From positions 642,322 to 706,321 of the forward strand of contig BCKT01000008.1 of assembly GCA_003116875.1 (NCBI GenBank): DNA of 64,000 bases, read 5' to 3'. Under the pieces are notes generated by a model. It was not told where the DNA came from, ran no database searches, and saw nothing but the letters and a program-made list of their open reading frames with translations. Made by a program: the position numbers and the translations under genes. Positions 20,514 to 32,192 of the stretch are shown piece by piece. Positions within the stretch are counted from its first letter, which is position 1. Every line of letters begins with the position of its first letter. The DNA comes from Takashimella koratensis. Its lineage: Eukaryota; Basidiomycota; Tremellomycetes; Trichosporonales; Tetragoniomycetaceae.

Positions 20514-23489
20514 CTAGTGCTTGGATTTTTTCTGCTTGTCGATAGCCGCGCGGAGCCGGATCTGCTTGTCGCGCAGAGAGGCCTTTTTCTTCTGTACGAC
20601 CTGGTTCGAGCTAAAGTATACCTGTCAGCTCCCATCCTATCCCAGGTCCACTACGATCATCACTCACTGTACAGCCATCATGATCGGCTTATTCCTCTTC
20701 TTCTCCCTATTTGTCGAACTAGTAATCTTCTCACCCTTTCTCTTCCCCTTGACCGACCCAAACTTCTCCCTCCCTTCCCTTCCCTTTCGGATACTCTCCA
20801 TACGTTCCTCGTAGTCTGCCTTGGCCTTCTTCCGGGGACCCAGGATCTCAGACTCGGTGAGGAACCGCTGAGATTCGTCCGCGGCAATGTGGCGTTTAGA
20901 TGCTTCGAGAGCAGCGAGCTTGCGTTTAGCGATCGAACCACCACCGCTGTCGGCGAGGTCTTGGGCGGCCTTGAGGCGAAGCTCGTTGAGCAGGGCAAAG
21001 TCGGCAGGCGTGAGGATCTGTAAACAGGTAAGCGAGGTCGTATGTGAGCAGCTCAGCGTTCAATATGTATAGCTGCGTACCTTTTGCTGAGCGAGGAGGG
21101 ACAATTTCTTGGTCGCCTGGGACATCTCAGTCGCGGCCGACGGCGCGGCCGAAACCACCGACTTGGCATCATCCTCATCCCCATCGTCCTTCTCCTCGCC
21201 ATCCTCATCCTCGCCCTTCCCCTTACGTCCCTTCTTCCCCTTGCCCTTGCCCTTATCATCTTCGTCCTCCGAGTCACTGACCTCAAAGTCTTCGCCCTCA
21301 GAGCTGACATCTTGCCACCCACTCGAGTCGGACTCGGTATCGCTTTCTCGCTCCCAGTTCTCCCAGCCCGCGTCGTCATCTTCGTCAATCTCCATCTCGT
21401 CGTCGCTGATCCCGCCGTTCGCCTCCTTGCGCATGGCCGCAAAGTGTTCCTCCAGGAGCTGTAGAAGATAGTGATCAGAAGCATATCATACTGTAATCAC
21501 CGCGCATGCTCACTTCGAGACCTTCGATACCCTGTGTCTCCTTGACGTGGCCGTACGCAAGTGCCTGGCCGTCGGTGAGACCCATGCTAACTGCCTTGCC
21601 CTGTACCTTTATCAGCACCCATCTCTTGTCCCAAGCCCGCAGTCCACATACCCTGTCACGACGCTTAAGCATGCCCGGGTTGACCTCCCTGAACAGAGCC
21701 AACAAACCACCCGCAGCCGTCGCCACACCTTTATCCCTACTCTTCTTATACTCGACCAAATCCCCCAAGAGGTCCTCTTCCATACACCACGGCTGTCTCC
21801 TGCAGACCTCTCGAATCGCATTAATACCCGCCGCAATGACCTCGGCGCCCACACCCGGGTGGACAAACTCGTGTGCAATCTTCGTGATGACCGGCGTCAA
21901 GACGTCCGGAGGGGTGAGCTCGTGCACCGATTGAGCGAGGGAAACGAGGATGAGAGTGACTTGAAGTTGGTGGTAAGCGAGGTATTTGATGATGTAGCTG
22001 TAGAATCCGAGGACGCAGAGTTTGTGCGAACCCATGACGCGAGAGAGGAGCTGCATGATGAGGACTTTGTGTTCGAGCGAATACTGCTTGTCTATGTGGT
22101 TGTCAGCTGTAACCCAGACGCTTGTCAGCTAAAACGCACCATGCTTGTGGAGGTTGTCGTAGAGCTTCTCGCCAAAAGTCTGCGGGTCGTGCAACAGCTC
22201 AAGCGCCGGGAAGTTTGCCGTGACCACCGTTGCCTCTTTACGTTTCTGTTCCCGACACCATCAGCTGCCATTCCCGTCTCATCCCAGTACTGCCCTTCCA
22301 CCCATTTCAAGCCCTCTTCCCCCATGACTAACCTTGATAGCCGCCTTCCTGACCTTACTGAGGTCCCTCTCCCTCTTTCTACCCTTCCTTCCAACCTCCA
22401 ACTTGTGCTGCATGCTCCTGAGATCACGACGAGCCTCACCGACCTCGTCTTCGTCGCTCGAGTCGCCGTCGCGGTCGGCGTCGCCCTCGGAACCGAGGAA
22501 GAAGTGGATCGCAGCGGACTGGACTTTGACGTCTGGGTGGAACGCGGCGAGCGCGGCGATAGAGACGGTCTTGGCGTCGGTCCTACACCCCACAGTCAGC
22601 TTGTGTGCCGAGTCCCTCTTCCTTCGTTTTTCTTGAATCAATGTTGAGTACTCACCAGACACCCTTGCGCCAGAGCTCGCGAACCATCATCACCGCCCAC
22701 ATGGCCTCTCCTCCATCTCTCGCCTTTCCCTTGGCTTTGCCTTTGTCACCCACGACCTCCCCGCCCATCCCGTTCTCGATCATACCGAACAACAAACCCT
22801 GGACGACACGGTTAAGTCGGTGGTTCTTCGTCTTGGCGTTGGAGGTTTTCATGTCCGTCAAGATGGTGCGCTTGATCAAGCTTCGGAGTTCTTTTGGAAC
22901 TCTCGAGAGCAGCGGGAGAAGGATCTGAAGCAGTCTGCAAAACGTCAGCATCCACCCTAATCGCATCTTATGTAAATCTCAATCCAACCCGACCCCGGTC
23001 ACGCTCAACTCACTCGATCGAATCAATCACGTCTTTGTTACGCAACATGACCAGATTCTTGACAATACTCTCCCTCAGCGCTCCACCAACGGCTAAACCC
23101 CCACCTTCACCCAACAACAGCCCCCTCAACTGCGCTGGCAGTTCCTTCGTCGTCTGCGGGTAACACGTTGCGACTTGGCTAACGAACGTGACCAGCTCGG
23201 TGAAACGTTCCGCATTCTTGTCGGCCCCGCTGTTTCCCGGAGCGGATGTGGAGGAGATGGATGCGAGAGAATGGAGACGGAGAAGGGAGAGGTAGTGGTT
23301 GTATTGAGTGAGGAACTCTTCTTTGTACCCAACGGGGTCACGCTATAAGACAGGCGGCGTCAGTCGGGAGACCATGGCGATCGTTTGGGCAATCGGGAGA
23401 GAACAACGGGGACTTACCTTGATGAGGTTCTGCAGCTGAGGCAGGTTGGAGGTGAGGAGGATACCTCGGGATACACGAGACTTGACCAT
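20514..23489 (-). CDS. SDA1: SDA1, 60S ribosomal subunit biogenesis protein
   Basis: Conserved nucleolar/nuclear factor needed for maturation and export of pre-60S particles and for passage through G1 in yeast. Ten exons: 23489-23418, 23342-23014, 22934-22656, 22582-22333, 22245-22140, 22091-21652, 21600-21514, 21458-21081, 21017-20668, 20610-20514, giving 795 residues (yeast 767). The N-terminal NUC130/133-type region is clear: GILLTSNLPQLQNLIKRDP, QYNHYLSLLRLHS, and LAYHQLQVTLILVSLAQSVH. The SDA1 region follows, with DLVEYKKSRDKGVATAAGGL and LREVNPGML-like sequence. A strongly acidic tract (SDDEMEIDEDDDAGWENWE onward) precedes a basic C-terminus rich in Lys/Arg (QKKKASLRDKQ, ending KQKKSKH). 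Intron 5 uses a GTGCGT donor; the frame closes through all joins. Confidence 0.95.
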
Positions 23490-24555
23490 GGTCGTTGCTG
23501 TGCTTGGTGGATGGAGAATATATTATAGAGGAGATGTTGTCTTGCAGTCGGTCGTTTCAAAAAATCTTTCAGCAACCTTTCGTTCCAGGCACCGCATAAA
23601 AATTGGTAGTCACATTGAGTAAATATCCGGGACGTTTGAGAGTAACCTGCAATGCAAGCGGCCTCGCAGGCTCGAGATGTGGCGTGGATCAAGGCTGCAA
23701 GTGCGTTACATCTCTTCTACAATCATATTCCGGAAACAAGAACCAGGTGATGCTGTGAATTTGGCTAGACCTCAACTGCATGTCGACTGGGGTGTTCAGA
23801 TGAAATACAACGAGAAGAAGAAACGTGAGGGGAAGAGGCAAGACACGCCAGACATGTGCTCTAAACCCCCAAAACCTTCTCACTCACTGTCCAGGTAGCA
23901 GAGAAACGTTGAAAACTCTCTCACCTTTCATCTCCTTCCTAGCCTGGACAGGACTCTGTAGCCCTCTTACCTCTCCTTTTAGTGCCCAAGGCGACAGAGC
24001 TGTGAGTGGAGCAAGCAAGAGTTGATGTAGATCTCGAAGACAAGCTGGTGTTCTCATTCCTTGGGTGTCCTACCTCGGCACTTCAGCCAAGATCTGGCGC
24101 CTGTTGGGGGAAAGGAAAAAGGGGTGGGGGGGGGTTTAAGAAGACACTTCAATGTGGAGTTGACGGTGGACAGATTTTCTTACGTCGATGAACAGCCTTT
24201 GTCCTGGGATCTGTCTTGTGGAGCGAGGAGAGGAAGCCCGAGTCAAAAGTGGGGCATGTTCAAGGTTGCCTCGCAAGCCCTTTGACAAGGTATAAGTACA
24301 AGGCCAAAACCCGATTCCCCCTTCCTTCCCTCACGTCGATCCAACTCGGATTTCGCCACCACCTCCGTTGCCACCGCTGTCCGCCAATGGTTGACCAATA
24401 GCCCATGACCATTCCATACCCCACCTCTTCCCCGCAGGTATATAATGGCGGTCCGGAAATGGGCCACGGTCTTCTGACTAGAACTTGTCTACTCTTTCAA
24501 GTTTTCTTCGGTATCCTCCCCTGGCAGGAACATCATACACAAACGAGCAACAGCT
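23490..24555. other. Intergenic region between SDA1 and an unknown gene
   Basis: Divergent spacer of 1.07 kb. TATA-like strings lie at about 24290 (GGTATAAGTA) and 24428 (GTATATAATGG), 125-270 bases before the next ATG, so a promoter for the rightward ORF is plausible. The region appears less GC-rich than its neighbours. No gene is recognised. Confidence 0.4.
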
Positions 24556-25242
24556 ATGCAGAGAACGACGACCGACACCACACCGCCATCTTCCGACGAA
24601 ACCGCCACCAAGAGCATCGACGACAAATCGACACAGACGGCGTTCGAGTATTGGCTCGCAGTCGCCGAGAGCGGCGACCGAAAGGCGGCCGCTGCTTTCA
24701 AGAAAGGCGAGAGCGAAGTCCAAACCCGTTGCGTCCTGGGTACGATCCAAGGCCAGAAAAATGTCTGCGCTTTTTCGACGGGAGTCGTTCGCAACCACAT
24801 CCTTAAGCCCGGCGGTGGCGGGCACTTGGTGTTCTCGGGCGATATCTTGATTGATCAAGGACCGGAACCTGACGGCACCATCCACTTGACATCTCTGGAG
24901 AAAGCAGGAAGCGGGTAGGGAAGGTACAGCAGGATTTCCAGGAATGACCCGTTGTGCATTTCCGAATTACACTTCACGCCGACCACGAGCCTTGAATTCG
25001 ACGAGTCGACTCGAGAAGCAAAGTTCGTCGAAGGAACATGCAAATGGAGAAAGGCGGACCGCGGAGAGTTGACTGTCTGCCTGAAACCGTTGCCCGAAGC
25101 CGCGACGATCACCGACGCAGGCGACGGATCTTTCTTTTGGTATCTTCCCTCAGATAAACAGACTCTTGAACGTCTCACGATTGCGCCGCGTCCGTCAATC
25201 CGCTCCCGCGTTTCGGACTATCTGTCACTCTTCAAGGATTGA
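24556..25242 (+). CDS. Unknown protein, ORF interrupted by one in-frame TAG
   Basis: Not recognised. The ORF starts at ATG 24556 and runs 120 codons to TAG at 24916-24918; the same frame is then open for a further 107 codons to a stop at 25242. The sequence on both sides looks protein-like (GQKNVCAFSTGVVRNHI; ELHFTPTTSLEFDESTREAK; CKWRKADRGELTVCL), with a mix of charged and hydrophobic residues suggesting a beta-rich domain. A 27-nt segment 24915-24941 has GT...CAG ends and would restore the frame, but it is much shorter than the shortest intron elsewhere in the window (37 nt). Other options are an early stop that makes a pseudogene, a sequencing error, or stop-codon readthrough. No signal peptide or membrane span is visible. 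Confidence 0.45.
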
Positions 25243-26621
25243 AGGGCGATCGATTATTTCGTCTTTCCGCGAGCAAGCGAATGATGGAAACTCCTTCGAT
25301 GCGCGCCGAAAGGACGATTCAGAATCGGGTTTGTATAGCACTTCTGAAGAGCGTCTGAACGATGGAGTTCTTTCCGGGGGGGATGGGGAATCAGTCCAGA
25401 TGTGTCATATGTTTTGAAATTTCCTGTTGAGCTGCGAGCCTGGGATGGAGTCTGCATGACCACAAAGGGCATGGTTCCGTTCAGCACAAGTAGCAAATGG
25501 AGATGAAATGGCATCATGCATGGAGCTTCTGTAACTCCTCTTTGTGGTCAACTTGAGGGCACCCTTATGATTGACGAGCTACCGGCTCATTCTGGTCATC
25601 GTTTCCTGGAGATGCTGCAGAGGTGCATGATATTGAGTAAAAAGATGTATGGTAGGGAGAGTTCCCGGAGACCTCTTAGCTCTTTCGTTCCTCGCCACCA
25701 TGTTGAGATTGAAGTCGCTTTGAGGAGGTGAAACTGATTTGTAAATGGAGACAAAGGGGATCTTGAATGCTCGAAGTCACGAAACGCCATGGGAGGATGG
25801 AAGGGTAGAGCAGCCATCTGTTACAATTGGAACGAAAAAACGCTCTGGGACTAACGTCTGATAGTGCGCCTGCTTTCCAGTCAGCGGCTCCTGGGTCTCT
25901 ATCGGGGAGGTTGAAAATCCTTCTTCATTCCACGGCCTCTCTGAGGAAACTGTAGTCCGAAAGGTTTTACCCCCTACTTAGTGTGGGAAAAAACCTGGCT
26001 ACACATAGCACGGCTAACACCCACCAGCGCACTCGAGGTCTAGACCAGATGAAAGGATTTGTTAAGCCTTGGTTTGATTGGTGTGAAATGAGAAACAACG
26101 CATAGCGGCAGAGGCAAACCAAGTTAAAGGCAAATGCTCTTATCGGCACAGTGCGGTGCAGACCAGCGCTGGGATACCGTGATAGCTGCGCGTCACATGC
26201 CTGGACCAATACGGTCTGCATGAGTCAGCCTCTATGAAGCTCCTTTTACCTCGACTCCCTGTGGAAGACCAAGGAAAGGGCAAAACCAGAGGATTTACTT
26301 CGCTTAACAACATGGTGGTTTCTGTTTCAACGAAAAAAAAAAAACTTTCCCAGCCTGTCTCCACCCTCAGCTCTTGTACCGTCATTCAGACTGTCCGCTT
26401 TTGTACGGGCAGCCATTCTAGCGGTCCTTTCGGGCGAAGACTTCTATGCGAGTCATGCCTCATTGGTAAGTGGGGCACTTCCAGCCCCTGCAGTGAATAT
26501 AAAATCAGGAAACCGGGGGGGGGGGGGGGGAGGAGAAGTTAGACGAGCCCGCTTTAATTGTTTTTCCACCCTTTCAACCTCAAAGTCAGAGGTAGTCATT
26601 CGCGACCTTGCGACGAACCAC
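25243..26621. other. Region without a recognised gene
   Basis: Between two unrecognised ORFs. A 10-base A run lies near 26334 and a 16-base G run at 26515-26530, shortly before the next ATG. Short open frames exist on both strands but none has recognisable protein features or splice support. Confidence 0.35.
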
Positions 26622-27140
26622 ATGGCGACTCACGACCCATCGTCTTCGACCGACAAAGTCGACGACGATCCAGCTTTCAGCCAACTTCTTTGTGACGCCA
26701 TTCTCAGAACCGGACTGAAGACCGACACGAATTCATCCCACAGTTCTGCGGTGACATACATTGTCGGTATCAAGGGGACGGAGATCATTTGGGGTCTGCA
26801 AAACCCCTGGCCTTTGGAGAGCGAGCTACCCGAACCCGACTCGAATGGAAAGACTCCCTGGATTGAAATCCCATTCCCAGAGGACGCGGACTTGGTCATC
26901 ACCCAGGAGGGGAATGCCAAGCGGTTCAAAATTCTCAGTCTGAGGATTACGTCCATTGCGATCGATGAGAGCCTTGCTGAGTCCTTCAAGTGGCCTGAGG
27001 AGATCCAGTGGCCCACGCCGCCTCGCCGACTTTCATGCGAGATGAATGCCGAAGAACAATCCTCGACCGGCATCGCGAGCGGTTTGTTGAACCTCCCCTC
27101 GAACGGCTTACGCGCTCCCGGAACAACGAACACGACCTGA
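26622..27140 (+). CDS. Unknown protein, 172 residues
   Basis: Not recognised. A single open frame with ATG at 26622 (the frame is open upstream from 26463 but passes through a G run there). The protein begins MATHDPSSSTDKVDDD and has a middle part with alternating hydrophobic pattern (VTYIVGIKGTEIIWGLQNPW; FKILSLRITSIAIDES), followed by FKWPEEIQWPTPPRRL and a Ser/Thr-rich tail. No signal peptide, membrane span or known motif. It sits between two other unknown ORFs on the same strand. It could be a lineage-specific gene or a chance frame; expression evidence would decide. Confidence 0.45.
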   Translation: MATHDPSSSTDKVDDDPAFSQLLCDAILRTGLKTDTNSSHSSAVTYIVGIKGTEIIWGLQNPWPLESELPEPDSNGKTPWIEIPFPEDADLVITQEGNAKRFKILSLRITSIAIDESLAESFKWPEEIQWPTPPRRLSCEMNAEEQSSTGIASGLLNLPSNGLRAPGTTNTT

Positions 27141-27841
27141 GACGCCGGAAAGACTCAAATTGGGATCCGTCGACCGGTTGCACCTTCGACCATCACTGTT
27201 TGTCAACGATTGCTTCTCAAAAGCACATTGCGATCCCATTGTTCCACCTTTCCTTTGTTTGGCGTCAAACCGTTTGCTATCGTTTTGGCTTTTCCGAATG
27301 TCATGTCTGCTCATTCCCACACCTCCGTACAACGATCCCAAACCCCCTCACAGCTACTTTTCACAGTCACTTCTTTGCAAAAGAGATATTTTGTCACTGA
27401 ATGCGATTTGACTACTTACCGCGACAATAGCCAACTACGCGAAAGTCAGGCGTCCCGCGCAACTGATCGCGTTCAAGGGAGCTTGGTGTCAATTATTAAA
27501 GAGCAGATGAGTTTCCCCTATTTTGTCACATCAACCGACGGGAAGAAAGGAGTAGAAAGTTGTGCAAGGAGGATGCGGGAATGCAGTTCAGCACGTGAAC
27601 CATGGACTGCATGCCTTATCCGGGGACTCTTTCCATCCAGCATGCGCGCATTTACCCCAGCTTCAAGTCCTGTATCAGGCATTAGTCATGATCGTAAGTG
27701 AACACGAGGCCAATACCTGCTACCCTCTACTGAGATCATCCCAAATACCCCCTCCCTCGATCTTTTGGCATTGCATCAAGAGATTCAGCATTATTTCTTT
27801 AGACGCAATGCAGTCTTCCAAGGAACTGAAGGGGGTCCAAA
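27141..27841. other. Region without a recognised gene
   Basis: Spacer between two unknown ORFs. Open frames here lack a convincing start or protein character. No repeats or RNA genes noticed. Confidence 0.3.
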
Positions 27842-28345
27842 ATGACGTGGAGGACAGCATTTAAGTTAATCGAACCGACACATTTTACGACGCAGAGCCC
27901 TCAAGTGGTGTTTTCACTGTACGACTCAGAAAGCACCTGGCGATCAATTTGCGAATCGCAGCCTCGTCGAATGTTGTGGCTGACCGTCAAAGTCATTTCC
28001 ACTGAGCGTGCAGGCACTAATGCTGTGAAATTGCCCCAAGACGACGGAGTTGAGTGGGCAGGCGACGGTCTCGTAGGAGCATTAGGTAGATCAATACAGC
28101 AAGAGCCTGCTCAGACCACAAACGCAATGTCAGATAAGACAAATCAGGGTTGGGTGTTTCAACATCCCATGACTGGGGTTATGGAGGCTTCGTTTATGGA
28201 TATCGAGCGAAGTCACACAACGCTGTCTAAATTATACAGCGACGACCATCCAGCGTCGAGGGATCGGGAATCGCGTTTGGCAACTAGATACGGGCTTTGG
28301 GCTCGACAGATGTCTATCTTGAGACAGCTCAAGGATGATAAATGA
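27842..28345 (+). CDS. Unknown protein, 167 residues
   Basis: Not recognised. One uninterrupted frame from ATG 27842 to the stop at 28345. The sequence is of mixed composition (VVFSLYDSESTWRSICES; RRMLWLTVKVISTERAG; GWVFQHPMTGVMEASFMDIE) and ends with a charged, possibly helical part (SRLATRYGLWARQMSILRQL). No signal peptide or membrane helix is seen. It is the third unrecognised ORF in a row on the plus strand, in a part of the window that looks different in composition from the conserved genes. It may be real, or the remains of an older gene. Confidence 0.4.
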   Translation: MTWRTAFKLIEPTHFTTQSPQVVFSLYDSESTWRSICESQPRRMLWLTVKVISTERAGTNAVKLPQDDGVEWAGDGLVGALGRSIQQEPAQTTNAMSDKTNQGWVFQHPMTGVMEASFMDIERSHTTLSKLYSDDHPASRDRESRLATRYGLWARQMSILRQLKDDK

Positions 28346-28770
28346 TTCGTAACGGCCCACATAGGTAGCAATGAGGCACATTTTTCTATTCTTGCTTGCG
28401 TGTGTTATACAAAGCTTGCTGCCGGACCTGACACATTCCTTGGTAGCTTCAACTCAATCATGCAGCATCACCTTTGTCACCCTCTTCCTCTCTGGTGACT
28501 GGCGTTATGGTTGCGCTCGATGCATATTTTGATATCTCCAGGTTCAAGGGGACATGGGGACAGGGTTCCGGCAGAGCGATCGCCACTCACGTGACCGCTT
28601 GGACGCGCGCGGAAAATAAAGTCGAGCCAAATCAACAATCGTCGCGACATGTTTGATTTCACTGTTTGCTCATACCCATACCATCTCATCGACGCTCTAA
28701 GACGACGTTTGAGTCAATCTTGTCATCTAATTCGAGCTGTGAACAAGCGTGTAACAAGACTTTGAAAACT
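28346..28770 (+). promoter_or_regulatory. Probable promoter of the RCC1-PHD gene
   Basis: About 425 bases before the ATG at 28771 with no recognised coding sequence. No clear TATA box or named operator found. Confidence 0.35.
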
Positions 28771-31341
28771 ATGATGGCTGAAGAAACGAAACCCGAGCAG
28801 GAATGGGGGCGCGGTGAGTCCAAGCGCTATTTGGACGGGAGGGCGAACAGCGGCTGACCATATTTTGATGAACAGTGTTGATATGTGGAGGCACGGATTG
28901 GTGAGTTACAGATAAAAGCTGTCAAAGGGCGTCAAGGGGCGTATAAAGCTGACTGGAACTCTTGCAGGGCCACGAATGGGAACAAGAACCGCCCCAAGGC
29001 AGCGTGAGTTGCGTCTCAACCTCACTTACCTTCCCCATCGCTTCAGCTGACGGATCCAGGTCCAACGATCTTCTCCAACCGCATATCGTGCGGTCTCTGA
29101 GTAACCTCAAGATCGTCAAGATCATCACGGGCTGCGTCTCCAACTTCTCCGTCGTGATTGACGGTGAGCCCCGCTCCTCCACATTTTAGCCCTGCTCTGT
29201 GACCACCTGACCACCTACCGCACTTGTTTTGGACCCTTGCTGACCCGAGGTTTAGTCTTCGGCACGGCCTACCTGTTCGGCAAGTTTGGCGGCAACAAAG
29301 AAGGTATCTCGCATACCGACCCGCGCAGGATCACTCCCTCCTCTGTGGGTCTCAAGCGTGGTCGCAAGTTCATCGGCGGCGCGACGGGCCGTAGCCACGT
29401 CTTGCTTGTTGACGACGAGGGTGGGGTCTGGGGGTGTGGGGGGAACGCGTATGGTCAGCTGGGGATGACACCGTGTATGGATGTCCCTGGGTTCCGGAGA
29501 GTCACGGGCCCGTGGATGAAGGATCCAGAGGCCAAGGTCGTTCAGGTGAGTCGAGGGTGTTCGGACCCATGCCTTTGGAACTTGGGTTGGAAAGGAGGGA
29601 GAAAGGGCTGATGCAGTGGGTGTAGGTAACGGCGGGTGTCTCTTTCTCGCTTTTCCTCACGAACAAGGGACAGGTGTACGCGTCTGGGTCGAGTGAGAAG
29701 GGTCAATTGGGCAATGGAAAGACAGGAGAACACCTTATCAAGGGCGGGAAGATTGGCTTCGACGTCGAGGTGACACCACGTAAGCTTTGAGAACGTCGAC
29801 GAAATGTCCGGCAAATTGCGCTGACTTGAGACAGGGCTGCTCACTGCTGGTATCGGCGAGATCGAGATTGTCAAGATTGCTTCGGGCAACGCACATTCGC
29901 TTGCAATGAGCAAGGACGGCCAACTCTTTAGCTGGGGGTATAATGGGTACTGCCGATTAGGCTTAGGCGACCAGAAGGACCGGTAAATAACTTTCTTCGT
30001 CTTTGATCAGACTAGTGGGATTGTACTAAACACCTCTTGCGTTTTGCCTTCTAGCGTCGTCCCGACTCTTGTCGCCCAGTTCAGTGGGGGCAAAGCAAAT
30101 TCCCGAGTCAAGGACATCACCTGTGGTCCTGCGAGTAAGTCGTTGCTTCGGATTCATTTTCCTCACTTGTTTGTGGTCTTCCCGGCTGACCAAGGTTTCA
30201 GATTCGGTTGTGCTCGATGGAGTCGGAACATACCTCATGACAGGCCGCTGGAAGGTGACAGGAGACGGTATGTACCACATTCTCTTGCAGTTCTGCAATA
30301 CTGACCAATGTCGCAGGATCAGGAGGGTCGCCCTACACTACGTTCAAGTGAGTTAGCTCGCGAATCCTAACAAAGCGCAGAGCTGATTCGTTATTGCAGA
30401 GCTATTCAGGAATGTAGGTTTGGTTGAACCACCTTTCCAGATAGAGCAAGTGTTGACATTGTCTCTAGTAATGGGTCAACGGATTGATTCAATCTCCAGC
30501 GGCGGAAGCTGTCACTTCCTCACTGTCGACATGAGGCGTGGTTCGGGCGTTTACCCAAGAGCTGTAGGGTTCGGACAGGGAGCAGTGAGTGGTGCCATGG
30601 GTCATTTTGCTCAAGCCCGAGTCCATCCGCTAACGGATACAGATCTACGGCGGTGCGTGGTTTCGTATCAAGAGAGGAGGGAAGCCGCTAATTTAATTCC
30701 CCGTAGAGCTTGGATTGGGACAAGACCTGAAGAGCTCGACAAAACCAGTTGAACTGGCACCGTTGAACAACATCCACATCATGTCGTAAGCTCCCGTCCT
30801 TTCCCAAACATCATAGCTGGGCATTTGCGCTGATTCCCAACTCTTCTTTGTGGTTTCTGTCTCCTATTGCAACAGTATTGCAGCCGGGACCTTCCACACG
30901 CTCTTCCTCGCTCGGGCTGAGGATGTCGCAGATCTTCCTCGGTTCCCGGAGGAAATCGAGTCCGAGTCGTTGTGTCTAGTGTGTGGTGAAGAGCGAGGGT
31001 CCAACGACCCTTGCCTGGAGTGTGAGAAGGTCAGTTCTGTTTTACGCAAGGGTTCGTTATTGGAATTTTTACTCACCGTCCTTCAGTGCGACGCACCATA
31101 CCACCCATCGTGTCTTACTCCACCGTTGTCCGCTTGGCCAGAAGACCAATGGTTCTGCCCCGACTGCACGCGGGAGGGCGAGACGGATCCAGACGCAGAC
31201 CCGGCCGTAGCTGGAGACACACCACACGCCGGGAAGGGCAGTAGCGTGAAACTTGGGGTCTCGGGGGACGATGCGGGGTCAAGGAAGAGGAGAGGAGATA
31301 GTGGGACCCCGTCGAGACCGATGAAGAAGAGCAAGGCGTAG
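28771..31341 (+). CDS. RCC1-repeat protein with C-terminal PHD finger
   Basis: Predicted nuclear chromatin-associated protein of 534 residues. Sixteen exons: 28771-28813, 28876-28900, 28968-29003, 29060-29163, 29256-29545, 29626-29779, 29835-29982, 30055-30134, 30202-30267, 30317-30347, 30400-30413, 30469-30584, 30643-30652, 30707-30785, 30876-31029, 31087-31341. RCC1-type blades fill residues about 10-410, for example GGVWGCGGNAYGQLG, GQVYASGSSEKGQLGNG, AHSLAMSKDGQLFSWGYNG, IYGELGLGQ, and IAAGTFHTLFL. A PHD finger follows at about 432-477: CLVC, then CEKCDAPYHPSC, then WFCPDC; PHD fingers typically read histone H3 tails. The C-terminus is Ser/Lys-rich with RKRRGD and KKSKA, likely a nuclear localisation signal. 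Exons of 10 and 14 nt are required to keep the blade sequence in frame. Whether it acts as a Ran exchange factor is doubtful; this is not a canonical RCC1/PRP20. Confidence 0.88.
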
Positions 31342-32192
31342 GTACGGGGAATCAAATTGGGGCAAGGCATACCAAGGTATCGCCTGGATACACATATCTT
31401 ATCAAGGAGGGCTATAAGCGCGGCGAGGATATAGGGGAGGGTCTGGAGAAGTTTGGTCATCCGTTTGAGGAGAATGTTGTGCAGAGTATCCCCAGGTTCG
31501 AGTGAATTTGTCTATCATAGGGTGGGGTGGGGTGGGGGGGGGGGGAGAACGTTTGATTGTGCACGGATAGTCAAATCAACCTGCCATTACCCATGTCATT
31601 GTTCTTGGTATGCATGGTGCCTTGCGAACATGGTGACCGCGTTTAGCTTACTCTGAGGACACTCTCTTATGGGTTCAATGACGTCCTGATCATTTCGGCC
31701 TAGGACATGAGAGATCCTGATTCATACCCAGTGCGCGAAGCTCACATCGAGCGAGCCACGCGTCTCACAACGGGGGACTATCAGGGAAGAAGGGAAGTAG
31801 GTTTATTATAGTAGGACGTGTGAGAAACATGATGTGATGGTACTTATATACAGAGATCGTAAAAGGGTTTGAAGGGGGAAGGGAGTGGAGAGGGGTGAAG
31901 AAACACAAAACAAGGGGTATGGGAAATGTCCTTGAGGTAGGGGTATACCAAGCGACGAAGAGGGTGATTCGACATGGGTATGTGTGTTGAGACTACTTTC
32001 GAAGATGGGAATCGAAGGAGACTGGGCGTAAATCCGTAAAGGCGTTATTGGGAAGAGAGAGAGAGAGTAAACAAACACGACACGATTTCCTTCTTGAGAC
32101 TGAGAGGGGGACATTCGATTTGAGGTGAACACGAGAGACAGTCGCAAAATCGTTGGGCCGCAAATGAAGAAAAGGCCCGAGTCTCTTCATCC
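31342..32192. other. Convergent intergenic region
   Basis: Between the stop codons of the RCC1-PHD gene (+) and the NIMA kinase gene (-). It should hold both 3' UTRs. A short G-rich run lies near 31528-31545. No gene is seen. Confidence 0.4.

Noticed and set aside
21547..22647. A 366-codon plus-strand frame
   Set aside because: It runs antisense to SDA1 exons and introns and has no recognisable protein features, while the minus strand encodes a clear SDA1 with correct splice sites.
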